From: Lachnospiraceae bacterium UBA935
GTDB taxonomy: Bacteria; Bacillota; Clostridia; Lachnospirales; Lachnospiraceae
NCBI GenBank assembly: GCA_002293525.1
Contig: DBDJ01000072.1
Span: forward strand, 105,143-169,142
Direction of reading: 5' to 3'
DNA length: 64,000 bases
The stretch's first letter is position 1. Each line of letters starts with the position of its first letter. Of the stretch, positions 8,247 through 15,821 are shown one piece after another. Below the pieces are notes generated by a model. That model was given only the letters and a program-made list of their open reading frames with translations. It was not told the DNA's origin and searched no databases. A program made the translations under genes and the position numbers.

Positions 8247-8909
8247 TTATTTTTTGTATTTAAGCCAGATATCAAAAGGAGTGTTCTTCCTTATTTTAGT
8301 TGAGAGTGTTTGTAAAACGAGTTCTCCTGTGTAGTGACGCATTAATCTTGAAAACATCAATTCTTTTTTTCCGTTTCCTAGTGGCATCTCATACTCCCCG
8401 TTATCCCACCAGCCGCCATATTCCTTTATGCGTGCGGTAGTCCCGATGGATGCCAAGGGTACAGCGGCGATTACATCTGCTGCCTCGGTTATTGTTCCGG
8501 TAAACCGCGTGCCATACAGTCCGCTTCCAAAATCATATTCTTCTCCGGTATTCCACAGGTCCGGGCGGATGATCAAGGAGGTTGCATTCAATTCGCCGGC
8601 ATCTCCCTTCTGGCCTTGAGGCCCTGTTGCGCCTACGTCGCCTTTGGAACCCGTCGGGCCTGCGATGCCTTGTGGACCTTGTGTCCTTTGCGGTCCCTGT
8701 GGCCCTTCCGGTCCTACCGGGCCTTGTGGACCTTGTGTCCCTTGCGGTCCCTGTGGCCCTTCCGGTCCTACCGGGCCTTGTTCTCCCGTTGCGCTTACCT
8801 CAGTGTCTTCATTACCAATGTACCAATTCCCATTTTTTCCGATTACCGGAACCGGTATTGTACCGTTTGCACAGCCGTGCATATTAACTGAGTAATATCC
8901 TTTTGACAT
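8247..8909 (-). CDS. collagen-like repeat surface protein
   Basis: A 220-residue protein. An N-terminal region of about 41 residues without a signal peptide (MSKGYYSVNMHGCANG...) is followed by Gly-X-Y repeats from about residue 42 to 110 (GPQGPQGTQ, GPVGPEGPQ). The last 110 residues form a non-repetitive domain. The layout resembles BclA-like exosporium or surface filament proteins. The repeat DNA holds a 54-bp duplication (six triplets), and one triplet glycine is replaced: residue 75 is Arg (codon AGG, 8685-8687), where the matching copy has GGG. AAAGGAG precedes the ATG at 8909. A terminator follows. The C-terminal domain family is not recognised, and the role is inferred from architecture only. 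Confidence 0.82.
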   Translation of the reverse strand: MSKGYYSVNMHGCANGTIPVPVIGKNGNWYIGNEDTEVSATGEQGPVGPEGPQGPQGTQGPQGPVGPEGPQGPQRTQGPQGIAGPTGSKGDVGATGPQGQKGDAGELNATSLIIRPDLWNTGEEYDFGSGLYGTRFTGTITEAADVIAAVPLASIGTTARIKEYGGWWDNGEYEMPLGNGKKELMFSRLMRHYTGELVLQTLSTKIRKNTPFDIWLKYKK

Positions 8910-9089
8910 TTTACTTTTTCTCCTTTATTCTATACATACCGAGGTTTTTACCGGTGTTCCCGGCTGCTGTCAGTTCGCGCGTCACTGGAGCTCCCCTGCG
9001 GTACCTTTACTATATCAACTATGAGAGTGTCATTCTATGTCATCTTACAGTGAACCCTTATATTATTCATTTCGCTGTCCGAGAAGCCG

Positions 9090-9321
9090 ATGAATGTTGC
9101 CATTTCAGATTGGGGTGGTAAAGCCTTATATTCAGGGTTTAGGTATGATATTCCATCTGGAAAATATTTGGTATCTTTGGAGGGTTATCACGTAAAGAAA
9201 ATTAGATTTTCCTAATCCAAATTACGGATTTGTTTTTTCATTATCTAAAGTAGAAAAATTTGACGGTTTTAAAGATCCACGTGAAGATGAAATTTATAAT
9301 TTTAATGTGGCTAACACGTAA
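9090..9321 (+). pseudogene. frameshifted remnant of an AT-rich gene
   Basis: Two overlapping frames read as one interrupted protein. The first, from ATG 9090, contains WGGKALYSGFRYDIPSGKY and runs to a stop at 9213. The second, in the next frame from about 9205, reads DFPNPNYGFVFSLSK and ends DEIYNFNVANT at 9319-9321. One extra base near 9201-9205 explains the break. Upstream, a third frame (NPYIIHFAVREADE) may hold more of the N-terminus. Codon use is AT-rich compared with flanking genes. The family is not recognised. Confidence 0.55.
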
Positions 9322-9384
9322 TGCAGCGAATCAGGGACGAATTTATTAAGCTGTAAATAAATTTACTGATATGGAGGCTAAGTT

Positions 9385-9804
9385 ATGAATAAAGTAAATA
9401 GATTATTGAATGAAATTATTGATGAGATATGGGCAATTAAGCGGTATGAATCAGAAATAGAATTAGAAAAAATAGTTGATTTCTATAAGTTATATAATGA
9501 ATCTTTAAATTTAGTCATTGATGCCATTAATGCTCAGATTATTAAATATGATGGCTTTGAAATGCCATTTTCACAAAAAGACATTTCATACTTAATAGAA
9601 AATTTTATCATATTCAATAAATACAATTATAATAGACTTATTGCAGAGATCTTATTTATACTGGATAATGAACAAGCATACTTATATTTAAGCAAAATAT
9701 TAGATACTGATTCCAAAAAGCAGGAATTTGAAAGCGAGTTTAATAGATGGCCAAGTTTTACAAAAACGAAAAGAAAATTAGAAGAATTAGGGGTATTCTT
9801 TTAA
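9385..9804 (+). CDS. AT-rich hypothetical protein, alpha-helical
   Basis: A 139-residue soluble protein, rich in Ile, Asn, Lys and Glu, with no membrane segment, signal peptide or recognised motif. GGAGG stands 8 bases before the ATG at 9385, so the start is well supported. It follows the frameshifted remnant and has the same low GC, unlike its neighbours, suggesting joint acquisition. Size and composition are compatible with an orphan immunity or phage-type protein, but nothing identifies one. The downstream transporter gene is in another frame with normal GC. Confidence 0.7.
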   Translation: MNKVNRLLNEIIDEIWAIKRYESEIELEKIVDFYKLYNESLNLVIDAINAQIIKYDGFEMPFSQKDISYLIENFIIFNKYNYNRLIAEILFILDNEQAYLYLSKILDTDSKKQEFESEFNRWPSFTKTKRKLEELGVFF

Positions 9805-9899
9805 AATTGTACCGGAGACTTTCCAAAATGACCATGTTCCTGACCGTAACATTCCTGATATACATGGCAATGGAAAAAGCAATAGAAAGAGAAACATTT

Positions 9900-10694
9900 A
9901 TGGAAAAAACATTATTATTCATTAAGAGTATGGACTGTCCCGCTGAGGAGCAGATGATCCGCATGAAGCTGGCCGATATTGCCGCAGTAAGAAGGCTGAC
10001 ATTTGATCTGGATAACAGGCAGCTTTCCATATTGCATACCGGCGAACTGTCTGACATAAAAGCGGCTATTGATTCCTTAGATTATGGCGCCGAAGTGATT
10101 TCGACGGAAACCGGCCTTGATCTTGATGAGACTGCCGGAAATGACCGTATCGACAGAAAACTGCTGTGGACGGTGCTGATAATCAATTTCAGCGTCTTCA
10201 CCATTGAAATAATCGCCGGCTTACTGGCTGATTCTATGGGACTGATCGCCGATTCGCTGGATGAACTGGCCGATGCCTTTATCTATGCCCTGAGTATTTA
10301 TGCTATTGCCGGAACGATGATGGTAAAAAGGCGGATAGCCCGTTCCAGCGGCATCCTACAGCTTGGCTTGGCTTTATGGGGCTTTATCGAAATCATCCGC
10401 CGCTTCATCAGCGACGAACCCACACCGAATGTTATCGTAATGATTGTCCTGTCCTGTATTGCCCTGGCCGGCAACAGTGCCTCTCTATATCTTTTACGCC
10501 AATCCAAGACGCAGGAAGTACATATCAAAGCAACGCAGGTATTTACCTCCAACGATGTCATCGTCAACATCGGTGTAATCTTCGCCGCCTTGCTGGTAGC
10601 CGTCTTTCAGAGCAAAGTGCCCGATCTGTTGATCGGTGCTGCCGTATTTATTATTGTAGTACGAGGAGCCTTGAGGATATTCAAAATAAAATGA
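9900..10694 (+). CDS. HMA-like domain fused to a cation-diffusion-facilitator-like membrane domain
   Basis: About 264 residues from ATG 9900. The N-terminal 75 residues form an HMA-like fold whose metal-site position reads MDCPAEEQ instead of the usual CxxC. Six hydrophobic helices follow, with CDF-like features: LLADSMGLIADSLDELAD in helix 2 and a helix-5 segment with SND. It is probably a divalent cation transporter of the inner membrane. The usual C-terminal CDF cytoplasmic domain is missing. The start is uncertain: the frame is open back to 9747, and ATG 9828 has GGAG nearby. I chose 9900 because the HMA domain begins there. Its stop overlaps the next ATG (ATGA), so the two genes are co-translated. 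Confidence 0.7.
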   Translation: MEKTLLFIKSMDCPAEEQMIRMKLADIAAVRRLTFDLDNRQLSILHTGELSDIKAAIDSLDYGAEVISTETGLDLDETAGNDRIDRKLLWTVLIINFSVFTIEIIAGLLADSMGLIADSLDELADAFIYALSIYAIAGTMMVKRRIARSSGILQLGLALWGFIEIIRRFISDEPTPNVIVMIVLSCIALAGNSASLYLLRQSKTQEVHIKATQVFTSNDVIVNIGVIFAALLVAVFQSKVPDLLIGAAVFIIVVRGALRIFKIK

Positions 10695-11728
10695 ATTCAG
10701 ATAACACCTGCATAGAGAAAAGAGATACGGAACACCATATGAGCCAAAACCAAAATATATTTATAACCGGAATGACCTGCCCCAACTGCGAAAGACGGAT
10801 TGAAACCGCCTTGTCTGGTCTGGAAGGCATTACCTCCGTAAAAGCCAGTTTTCAAAACGGAACTGCCAAAATAACCGGTAACATGGGACACATCAACATG
10901 CAGCTGATTGCGGAGGCCATAGAGCCGCTTGGATACAGCATCAGCCAAGCCGTCAAACCTTCTGCATCCAAGCGCAAGGACCTGATTGCCATATTCGCTG
11001 TAACAGCGGTAATCCTGGCAGTAATCCTGACAGTTCGGAGCCGGCTGACTTTCAGCCTGGAAACCATACGCCCCGGCGCCATAACACCCGCCCTCTTGTT
11101 TATCATCGGGCTCACCAACTCCCTGCATTGTGTTTCCATGTGCGGAGGTATCAATCTTTCCCTCTGTGCCAAAGCCAAGCGGACACGAAGCGGAAAACCC
11201 GCCCGGCTCCTTCCCAGCATCCTCTATAATGGCGGCCGCCTGATTTCTTATACCCTCATCGGCGGCATAGTCGGCAGTATCGGCTCCGTCATCAATATAA
11301 GCTCGGGGATACGGGGCGTCGGCACGATGATTGCAGGCACTTTTATGCTTGTCATGGGACTTAGTATGCTGAATATTCCCGTGTTTCGTAAAATAACCCC
11401 TAGAATACCACAGGTGTTCGGAGACAGGCTCACCAAACGGCTTGGAAGTGCCGCCCCGTTCACAGTCGGCCTGCTGAACGGCCTCATGCCTTGCGGGCCC
11501 TTACAGACCATTCAAATCTACGCCCTGGGCACCGGCAGCTTCTTTGCCGGAGCCTTGGCCATGTTTTTGTTCTCGCTCGGCACCTTCCCGCTTATGTTCG
11601 GTCTAGGTGCGGCCGGGACGCTCCTCAGCCAGCAGGCCACCCGCAACGTGATGAAAATCGGTGCTGTCTTAGTCGCCGTCCTAGGGTTATTTATGCTCAG
11701 CACCGGGATCATGAACGCATTACGTTAA
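10691..11728 (+). CDS. HMA domain plus SafE/DsbD-type membrane protein
   Basis: A 345-residue fusion. A heavy-metal-associated domain carrying MTCPNCERRIE (classic CxxC) covers about residues 22-90. One helix follows, then a TauE/SafE or DsbD_2-like membrane domain of about six helices with LHCVSMCGGINLS and LLNGLMPCGPLQ. The paired cysteines in these helices are typical of family members that handle copper or thiols. The gene overlaps the upstream CDF-like gene by 4 bases, so a two-gene metal-handling operon is likely; copper is the best guess from the CPNC motif. A second Met (MSQNQN, 10740) is an alternative start. The frame is open upstream to 10376, but that overlaps the previous gene and has no coding character. 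Confidence 0.78.
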   Translation: MNSDNTCIEKRDTEHHMSQNQNIFITGMTCPNCERRIETALSGLEGITSVKASFQNGTAKITGNMGHINMQLIAEAIEPLGYSISQAVKPSASKRKDLIAIFAVTAVILAVILTVRSRLTFSLETIRPGAITPALLFIIGLTNSLHCVSMCGGINLSLCAKAKRTRSGKPARLLPSILYNGGRLISYTLIGGIVGSIGSVINISSGIRGVGTMIAGTFMLVMGLSMLNIPVFRKITPRIPQVFGDRLTKRLGSAAPFTVGLLNGLMPCGPLQTIQIYALGTGSFFAGALAMFLFSLGTFPLMFGLGAAGTLLSQQATRNVMKIGAVLVAVLGLFMLSTGIMNALR

Positions 11729-11749
11729 TAAAGCTTAGTCTTGCTTTTG

Positions 11750-11794
11750 TCGCCGGCAAAACTGTCGCCGGCAAAACTGTCACCGGCAAAATGG
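11750..11794. repeat. three tandem 15-bp units
   Basis: TCGCCGGCAAAACTG at 11750-11764 and 11765-11779, then a variant at 11780-11794. The third unit encodes the C-terminal end of the MBL gene. Confidence 0.85.
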
Positions 11795-12421
11795 ATTATA
11801 TTTCTTTTCATGCCCGATATCCGTGCTCTCGCCATGGCCCGGATATACCTTTACATCGTCCGGAAGCATAAACAGCTTATCCTTAACCGCACGAACCAAA
11901 GAACTCATGCTGCCGCCGGGAAAATCCGTCCGCCCCACCGACTCCTGGAACAAGGTATCCCCGCTGACCAAAAGCCGGTCTTCTTCAAAATAATAACAGC
12001 AGCTCCCTTTCGTATGCCCCGGTGTCGCAATCAGCCGGCAGTTCATCCCCGCAACTGTAATCTGATCCCCGTCCTTCCGATATTCATCCACGTTAACTGT
12101 ATAAGGTTCTCCCATCATAGCTGTCATATTAGCACGGGCATTTTCGCACATCTCCTGCTCGTCTTCAAAGGCACTCACACGAGCCCCGGAAAGTTCCCGC
12201 AGTTCATTAACTCCCAATATATGATCAAAATGAGCATGCGTCAGCAAGATCCCTGCCACCCGTAATCCGTTCTTTTTCAGGGTCTCATAAATATACTTCC
12301 CCTTATCAGCCGGATCAATAAAAACAACATCCTTGACCACATCCTCACTGTTCCGGTATACAAAATAACAATTAGTCTGACCTGCACCGATCACTAATCT
12401 GCCAATCTTAAGATTTCCCAT
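11780..12421 (-). CDS. MBL-fold metallo-hydrolase (glyoxalase II-like)
   Basis: A 213-residue metallo-beta-lactamase-fold hydrolase. It has the dinuclear zinc motif THAHFDH, then TPGHTKGS, SGDTLF and YPGHG, all in the order of the glyoxalase II/YcbL-like group. The product is probably cytosolic and acts on a thioester or related substrate; the exact substrate cannot be read. AAAGGAGG stands before the ATG at 12421. It is downstream of relA on the same strand with 300 bases between, most of them an intergenic repeat. Small MBL hydrolases next to relA and hemZ are common in Clostridia. Confidence 0.88.
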   Translation of the reverse strand: MGNLKIGRLVIGAGQTNCYFVYRNSEDVVKDVVFIDPADKGKYIYETLKKNGLRVAGILLTHAHFDHILGVNELRELSGARVSAFEDEQEMCENARANMTAMMGEPYTVNVDEYRKDGDQITVAGMNCRLIATPGHTKGSCCYYFEEDRLLVSGDTLFQESVGRTDFPGGSMSSLVRAVKDKLFMLPDDVKVYPGHGESTDIGHEKKYNPFCR

Positions 12422-12439
12422 CTTTTACCTCCTTTTATT

Positions 12440-12700
12440 TTCTTATGCATAGCTTTCCCCATCGGTTACCGTACACAGACCGCGAGGCGTTTTGCGCTGT
12501 TCAAAAAGTAGGGAATTCTTTTGTGTAAAATCCCGAGTTGCGCAGGTGCCAAATCGCACGTTTTTAGCAATTTACAGTTGTATTCTTTACAACCTGTGTT
12601 CTTGACAACCTGTGCATAAAGTTACTGTGTAGTAGCGGCGAATGCATTCCGGCTAGGCTGTGAACAGTAACACCACATCGCAGCGGCAACAAAAACAAGA
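12440..12700 (-). repeat. dispersed intergenic element, copy A
   Basis: This gap between relA and the MBL gene holds no gene. On the minus strand it carries GTTACTGTTCA (12661-12671), a hairpin of AAATTGC (12567-12573) with GCGATTT (12551-12557), then CTCGGGATTTT and CCTCGCGG. The same features in the same order occur at 60041-60180. It also contains a partial second GTTACTGT (12621-12628). Confidence 0.6.
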
Positions 12701-12721
12701 AAATTGACCTTGCTATATCAC

Positions 12722-15031
12722 TCACCCGGTAGTCCGCTCAATATCAATCACGCTTTCAATCCCACGGATCCGGTCGATCATATAGATCAGCTCATCCCGG
12801 TTCCCGATTTCAAACGTCATCGACATAATCGCCATATTCTGCTTATTCACACGGATATTTACCGCTGTGATACTGATCTGTTTTTCCGTCATCGTCCGGG
12901 AAATATCCGCCAGCAGCCCGTTCCGGTTCTCCGCAAATATCTTGATCTCCGCCAGATATTTCTCATTCACCTCGTCTTCTTCAACCTGCTGCCATTCCGC
13001 GTCAATCAGCCGCTCCCGCTCCATCTCCGGCAGGCTGATCATGTTGACGCAGTCAGTCCGGTGAATCGACACCCCTCTGCCACGGGTAACAAAGCCGACG
13101 ATCTCATCCCCCGGCAAAGGCGCACAGCATTTGGAAAACCTCACCGCCACATCCTCAGTCCCTTTTACGATGATTCCGCTCCGAGGCTTGATCTGAACCG
13201 GTCTTCCGGTATGGACCTGATTGATGTGTTCCGCTATGTCTTGATCCGTCAGCGTATTCTTGACATTCTTCTCATACACTTCCACCAGCTTATTAATAAT
13301 CTGGCCTTCTTTTAACCCCCCATGGCCAACCGCCGCGAGCACCGAATCCCAGTCGCGGAAGCCGTACTTTTTCATAATCGCGTCTATATATTCCGACTTG
13401 GTAATCTCATGGATATTGATACTTCTCATGCGGCAATACTGGGTCAGAAGCTCTTTGCCGCGGACGATGTTCTCCACCTTGAACTCGCTCTTAAACCACT
13501 GGTTTATCTTATTCTTGGCCTGGGTACTTTTCACCACATTGAGCCAGTCACGGCTGGGACCTTTGGAATTCTGCGACGTCATGATCTCGATGCGGTCACC
13601 GTTCTGGATCTCATAGTCAATGGTCACCAGCTTGCCGTTGACCCTGGCACCGATCATCTTATTCCCTACTGCACTGTGGACACTGTAGGCAAAATCAATC
13701 GGCGTAGACCCGGCCGGCAGGTTCTTGACATCGCCGTTCGGGGTAAAACAGTAAACACTGTCGGAAAACAGGTCCAGGTCGCTTTTCAACGTATTCAAGA
13801 ACTCTTTATTATCAGACATATCCCGCTGCCATTCCAGGATCTGACGCAGCCACTGCAGTTTTTCTTCTTCTTTGTCTTCCGCCTTCAGGCCGTCGGAAGC
13901 TTCTTTATACTTCCAGTGGGCGGCGATGCCGTACTCAGCGGCCCGGTGCATCTCATAGGTGCGGATCTGGATCTCAAAGGGCTGCGCTTCGGCTTCGGTC
14001 CCCGATCCGATCAAGGTGGTATGCAGGGACTGATACATATTGGCCTTGGGCATGGCGATATAGTCCTTGAAGCGGCCGGGAATGGGTTTATACAGCTCAT
14101 GAATGACACCCAGCGCGGCATAGCAGTCTTTCACCGTATCCACGATGATACGCACTGCGAAGAGATCATAGATCTGATCGATGCTCTTATCCTGATTCTT
14201 CATCTTCTTGAAGATGCTGAAAAAATGCTTGACCCGCCCGTCGATCTGAGCCGCAATGCCGGCGTTGTTGATATGTTCGCTGATTTCGTCCACGATCATC
14301 TGGATATATTTCTCCCTGGTGCTCCGGCGGACAGCTATTAAGTCAACCAGGTCATAATAGGCCTCCGGCTCAAGGTATTTCAAAGAAAGATCATCCAGTT
14401 CGACTTTAATCCGCGAAATCCCCAGGCGCTCGGCAATCGGCGCATAGATTTCCATGGTCTCCCTGGCAATCCGCTGCTGGCTTTCGGGGCTCTGGTACTT
14501 AAGTGTCCGCATATTGTGCAGGCGGTCGACCAGCTTAATCAGGATAACCCGGATATCCTTGGCCATGGCCAGGAACATCTTTCTTAAGTTTTCGGCCTGC
14601 TGTTCCAGACGGTCATTGTACTGGTCGTCGGAATTCTGCGGGAACGTCAGCTGCAGCTTGGTCACGCCGTCTACCAAAAGCGCGACATCATCCCCGAACT
14701 CCCGGCGCAGCTGTGCTTCGCTGAAAAAGGTATCCTCCACCACATCATGAAGCAGGCCGGCGGCAATCGTTTCTTTATCCAATTCCAGATCCGCCAGGAT
14801 AACCGCCACATATAAAGGGTGGACGATATACGGCTGGCCGGACTTGCGAACCTGGTCCTTATGCGCCTCGCTGGCCGTCCGGTAAGCCTTTTCAATCAGG
14901 GAAATGTCATCGGAGGGGTGATATAATCTGACGCGGGAAATCAAGTCCTGATATAAAGCTTCCGGACTTTTGAATTCTTCAATCTCTTCGATTCTGCCGT
15001 CATCAATTATGACTTCATTATTTGCCTTCAT
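12722..15031 (-). CDS. relA: bifunctional (p)ppGpp synthetase/hydrolase
   Basis: A 769-residue RSH enzyme that makes and degrades the stringent-response alarmone (p)ppGpp. The N-terminal HD hydrolase domain contains GQPYIVHPLYVA and LLHDVVEDT (about residues 60-110). The synthetase domain follows (RVILIKLVDRLHNMRTL is in the HD region; the synthetase carries YDLFAVRIIVD and YKPIPGRFKDYIA). TGS lies around residues 400-465 (FTPNGDVKNLPAGSTPIDFAY), and a C-terminal zinc-finger-like region (FSKCCAPLPGD) and ACT domain close the protein. The start at 15031 overlaps the end of apt by 14 bases and has GGAGG upstream, so apt and relA form an operon, as usual in Firmicutes. Length is normal and the HD motif intact. 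Confidence 0.96.
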   Translation of the reverse strand: MKANNEVIIDDGRIEEIEEFKSPEALYQDLISRVRLYHPSDDISLIEKAYRTASEAHKDQVRKSGQPYIVHPLYVAVILADLELDKETIAAGLLHDVVEDTFFSEAQLRREFGDDVALLVDGVTKLQLTFPQNSDDQYNDRLEQQAENLRKMFLAMAKDIRVILIKLVDRLHNMRTLKYQSPESQQRIARETMEIYAPIAERLGISRIKVELDDLSLKYLEPEAYYDLVDLIAVRRSTREKYIQMIVDEISEHINNAGIAAQIDGRVKHFFSIFKKMKNQDKSIDQIYDLFAVRIIVDTVKDCYAALGVIHELYKPIPGRFKDYIAMPKANMYQSLHTTLIGSGTEAEAQPFEIQIRTYEMHRAAEYGIAAHWKYKEASDGLKAEDKEEEKLQWLRQILEWQRDMSDNKEFLNTLKSDLDLFSDSVYCFTPNGDVKNLPAGSTPIDFAYSVHSAVGNKMIGARVNGKLVTIDYEIQNGDRIEIMTSQNSKGPSRDWLNVVKSTQAKNKINQWFKSEFKVENIVRGKELLTQYCRMRSINIHEITKSEYIDAIMKKYGFRDWDSVLAAVGHGGLKEGQIINKLVEVYEKNVKNTLTDQDIAEHINQVHTGRPVQIKPRSGIIVKGTEDVAVRFSKCCAPLPGDEIVGFVTRGRGVSIHRTDCVNMISLPEMERERLIDAEWQQVEEDEVNEKYLAEIKIFAENRNGLLADISRTMTEKQISITAVNIRVNKQNMAIMSMTFEIGNRDELIYMIDRIRGIESVIDIERTTG

Positions 15032-15542
15032 AGCAAATAGCCGCCTCCAAACGATATTCCTTGATTTTTTCCCGGCCCTTTAAGCCGGCCAGTTCCATCA
15101 GTACCACGATGCCGGCCACTTCGCCGCCGAGACGCTCAATCAGGCGGATCATGGCCTCGGTTGTTCCTCCGGTGGCAATCAGATCGTCCACCAGCAATAC
15201 TTTCTGCCCGGGTATGATCGCGTCCTTATGCATCTCCATGGTGGCCGTCCCGTACTCCAGCTCATAATCCACCGCCACGGTTTCCCGCGGCAGCTTCCCT
15301 TTCTTGCGGATCAGGACAAACGGTTTCTTCATATTATATGCCATCGGTGTCCCAAAAATAAAGCCTCTTGATTCAGGGCCGGCAATAACATCAAACGCAA
15401 GGTCTTTGATCAGTTCCTGCATCGTATCGACGGCAAGCCGCAAGCCTTCCGCATCCTGAAGGACGCTGGTGACATCCCGAAAAATAATTCCTTTTTCGGG
15501 AAAATCAGGGATACTTCTTACGTATTCTTCAAGCTTTTTCAT
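15018..15542 (-). CDS. apt: adenine phosphoribosyltransferase
   Basis: A 174-residue cytosolic purine-salvage enzyme that makes AMP from adenine and PRPP. It starts MKKLEEYVRSIPDFPEKGI, has the FRDVTSVL block and a PRPP-binding motif VLLVDDLIATGGTTEA near residue 120, and the adenine-site region around GPESRGFIFG. Length matches the family. It is first in an apt-relA operon. The 82-bp dispersed repeat lies upstream of it. Confidence 0.96.
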   Translation of the reverse strand: MKKLEEYVRSIPDFPEKGIIFRDVTSVLQDAEGLRLAVDTMQELIKDLAFDVIAGPESRGFIFGTPMAYNMKKPFVLIRKKGKLPRETVAVDYELEYGTATMEMHKDAIIPGQKVLLVDDLIATGGTTEAMIRLIERLGGEVAGIVVLMELAGLKGREKIKEYRLEAAICYEGK

Positions 15543-15650
15543 AAGTTCTCCATCTGTTTTGGCACTTCATTTGTCGTATAAAACCGATAAGTAAAACTAA
15601 TTATATTATTTATTGGGAATTAAGTCAATATAATCATCCGGGGAATTATG

Positions 15651-15732
15651 TTCGCTGTAAGCTGTTTTCGCTGAAATTAAGGCCATTTACCGGTTCTTTA
15701 CCCACCACTCCGCCACCCAGAAGAGATGATTT
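15651..15732. repeat. 82-bp dispersed repeat, copy 1
   Basis: It matches 29388-29469 at 79 of 82 positions by eye, in the same orientation. The shared core includes GGCCATTTACCGGTTCTTTA and CAGAAGAGATGATTT. It lies in the gap between apt and groEL. Confidence 0.93.
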
Positions 15733-15752
15733 TCATTTTTCTGGCCAAAGGG

Positions 15753-15803
15753 CAAAAAAAACACCCACAGCCGGCAGCGAACTGCCTGACACTGTGGATG
15801 CCT
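15753..15803 (-). terminator. rho-independent terminator of groESL
   Basis: On the minus strand, CCACAG and GGCAG-TTCG-CTGCC with CTGTGG make a two-part stem capped by a TTCG tetraloop, followed by eight T. It lies about 20-70 bases beyond the groEL stop. Confidence 0.9.
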
Positions 15804-15821
15804 GGATGAATAATCGGTAGG

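Noticed and set aside
10376..10690. Upstream extension of the HMA-SafE frame
   Set aside because: It overlaps the CDF-like gene in another frame and lacks protein-like sequence; the ATGA overlap at 10691 gives a better start.
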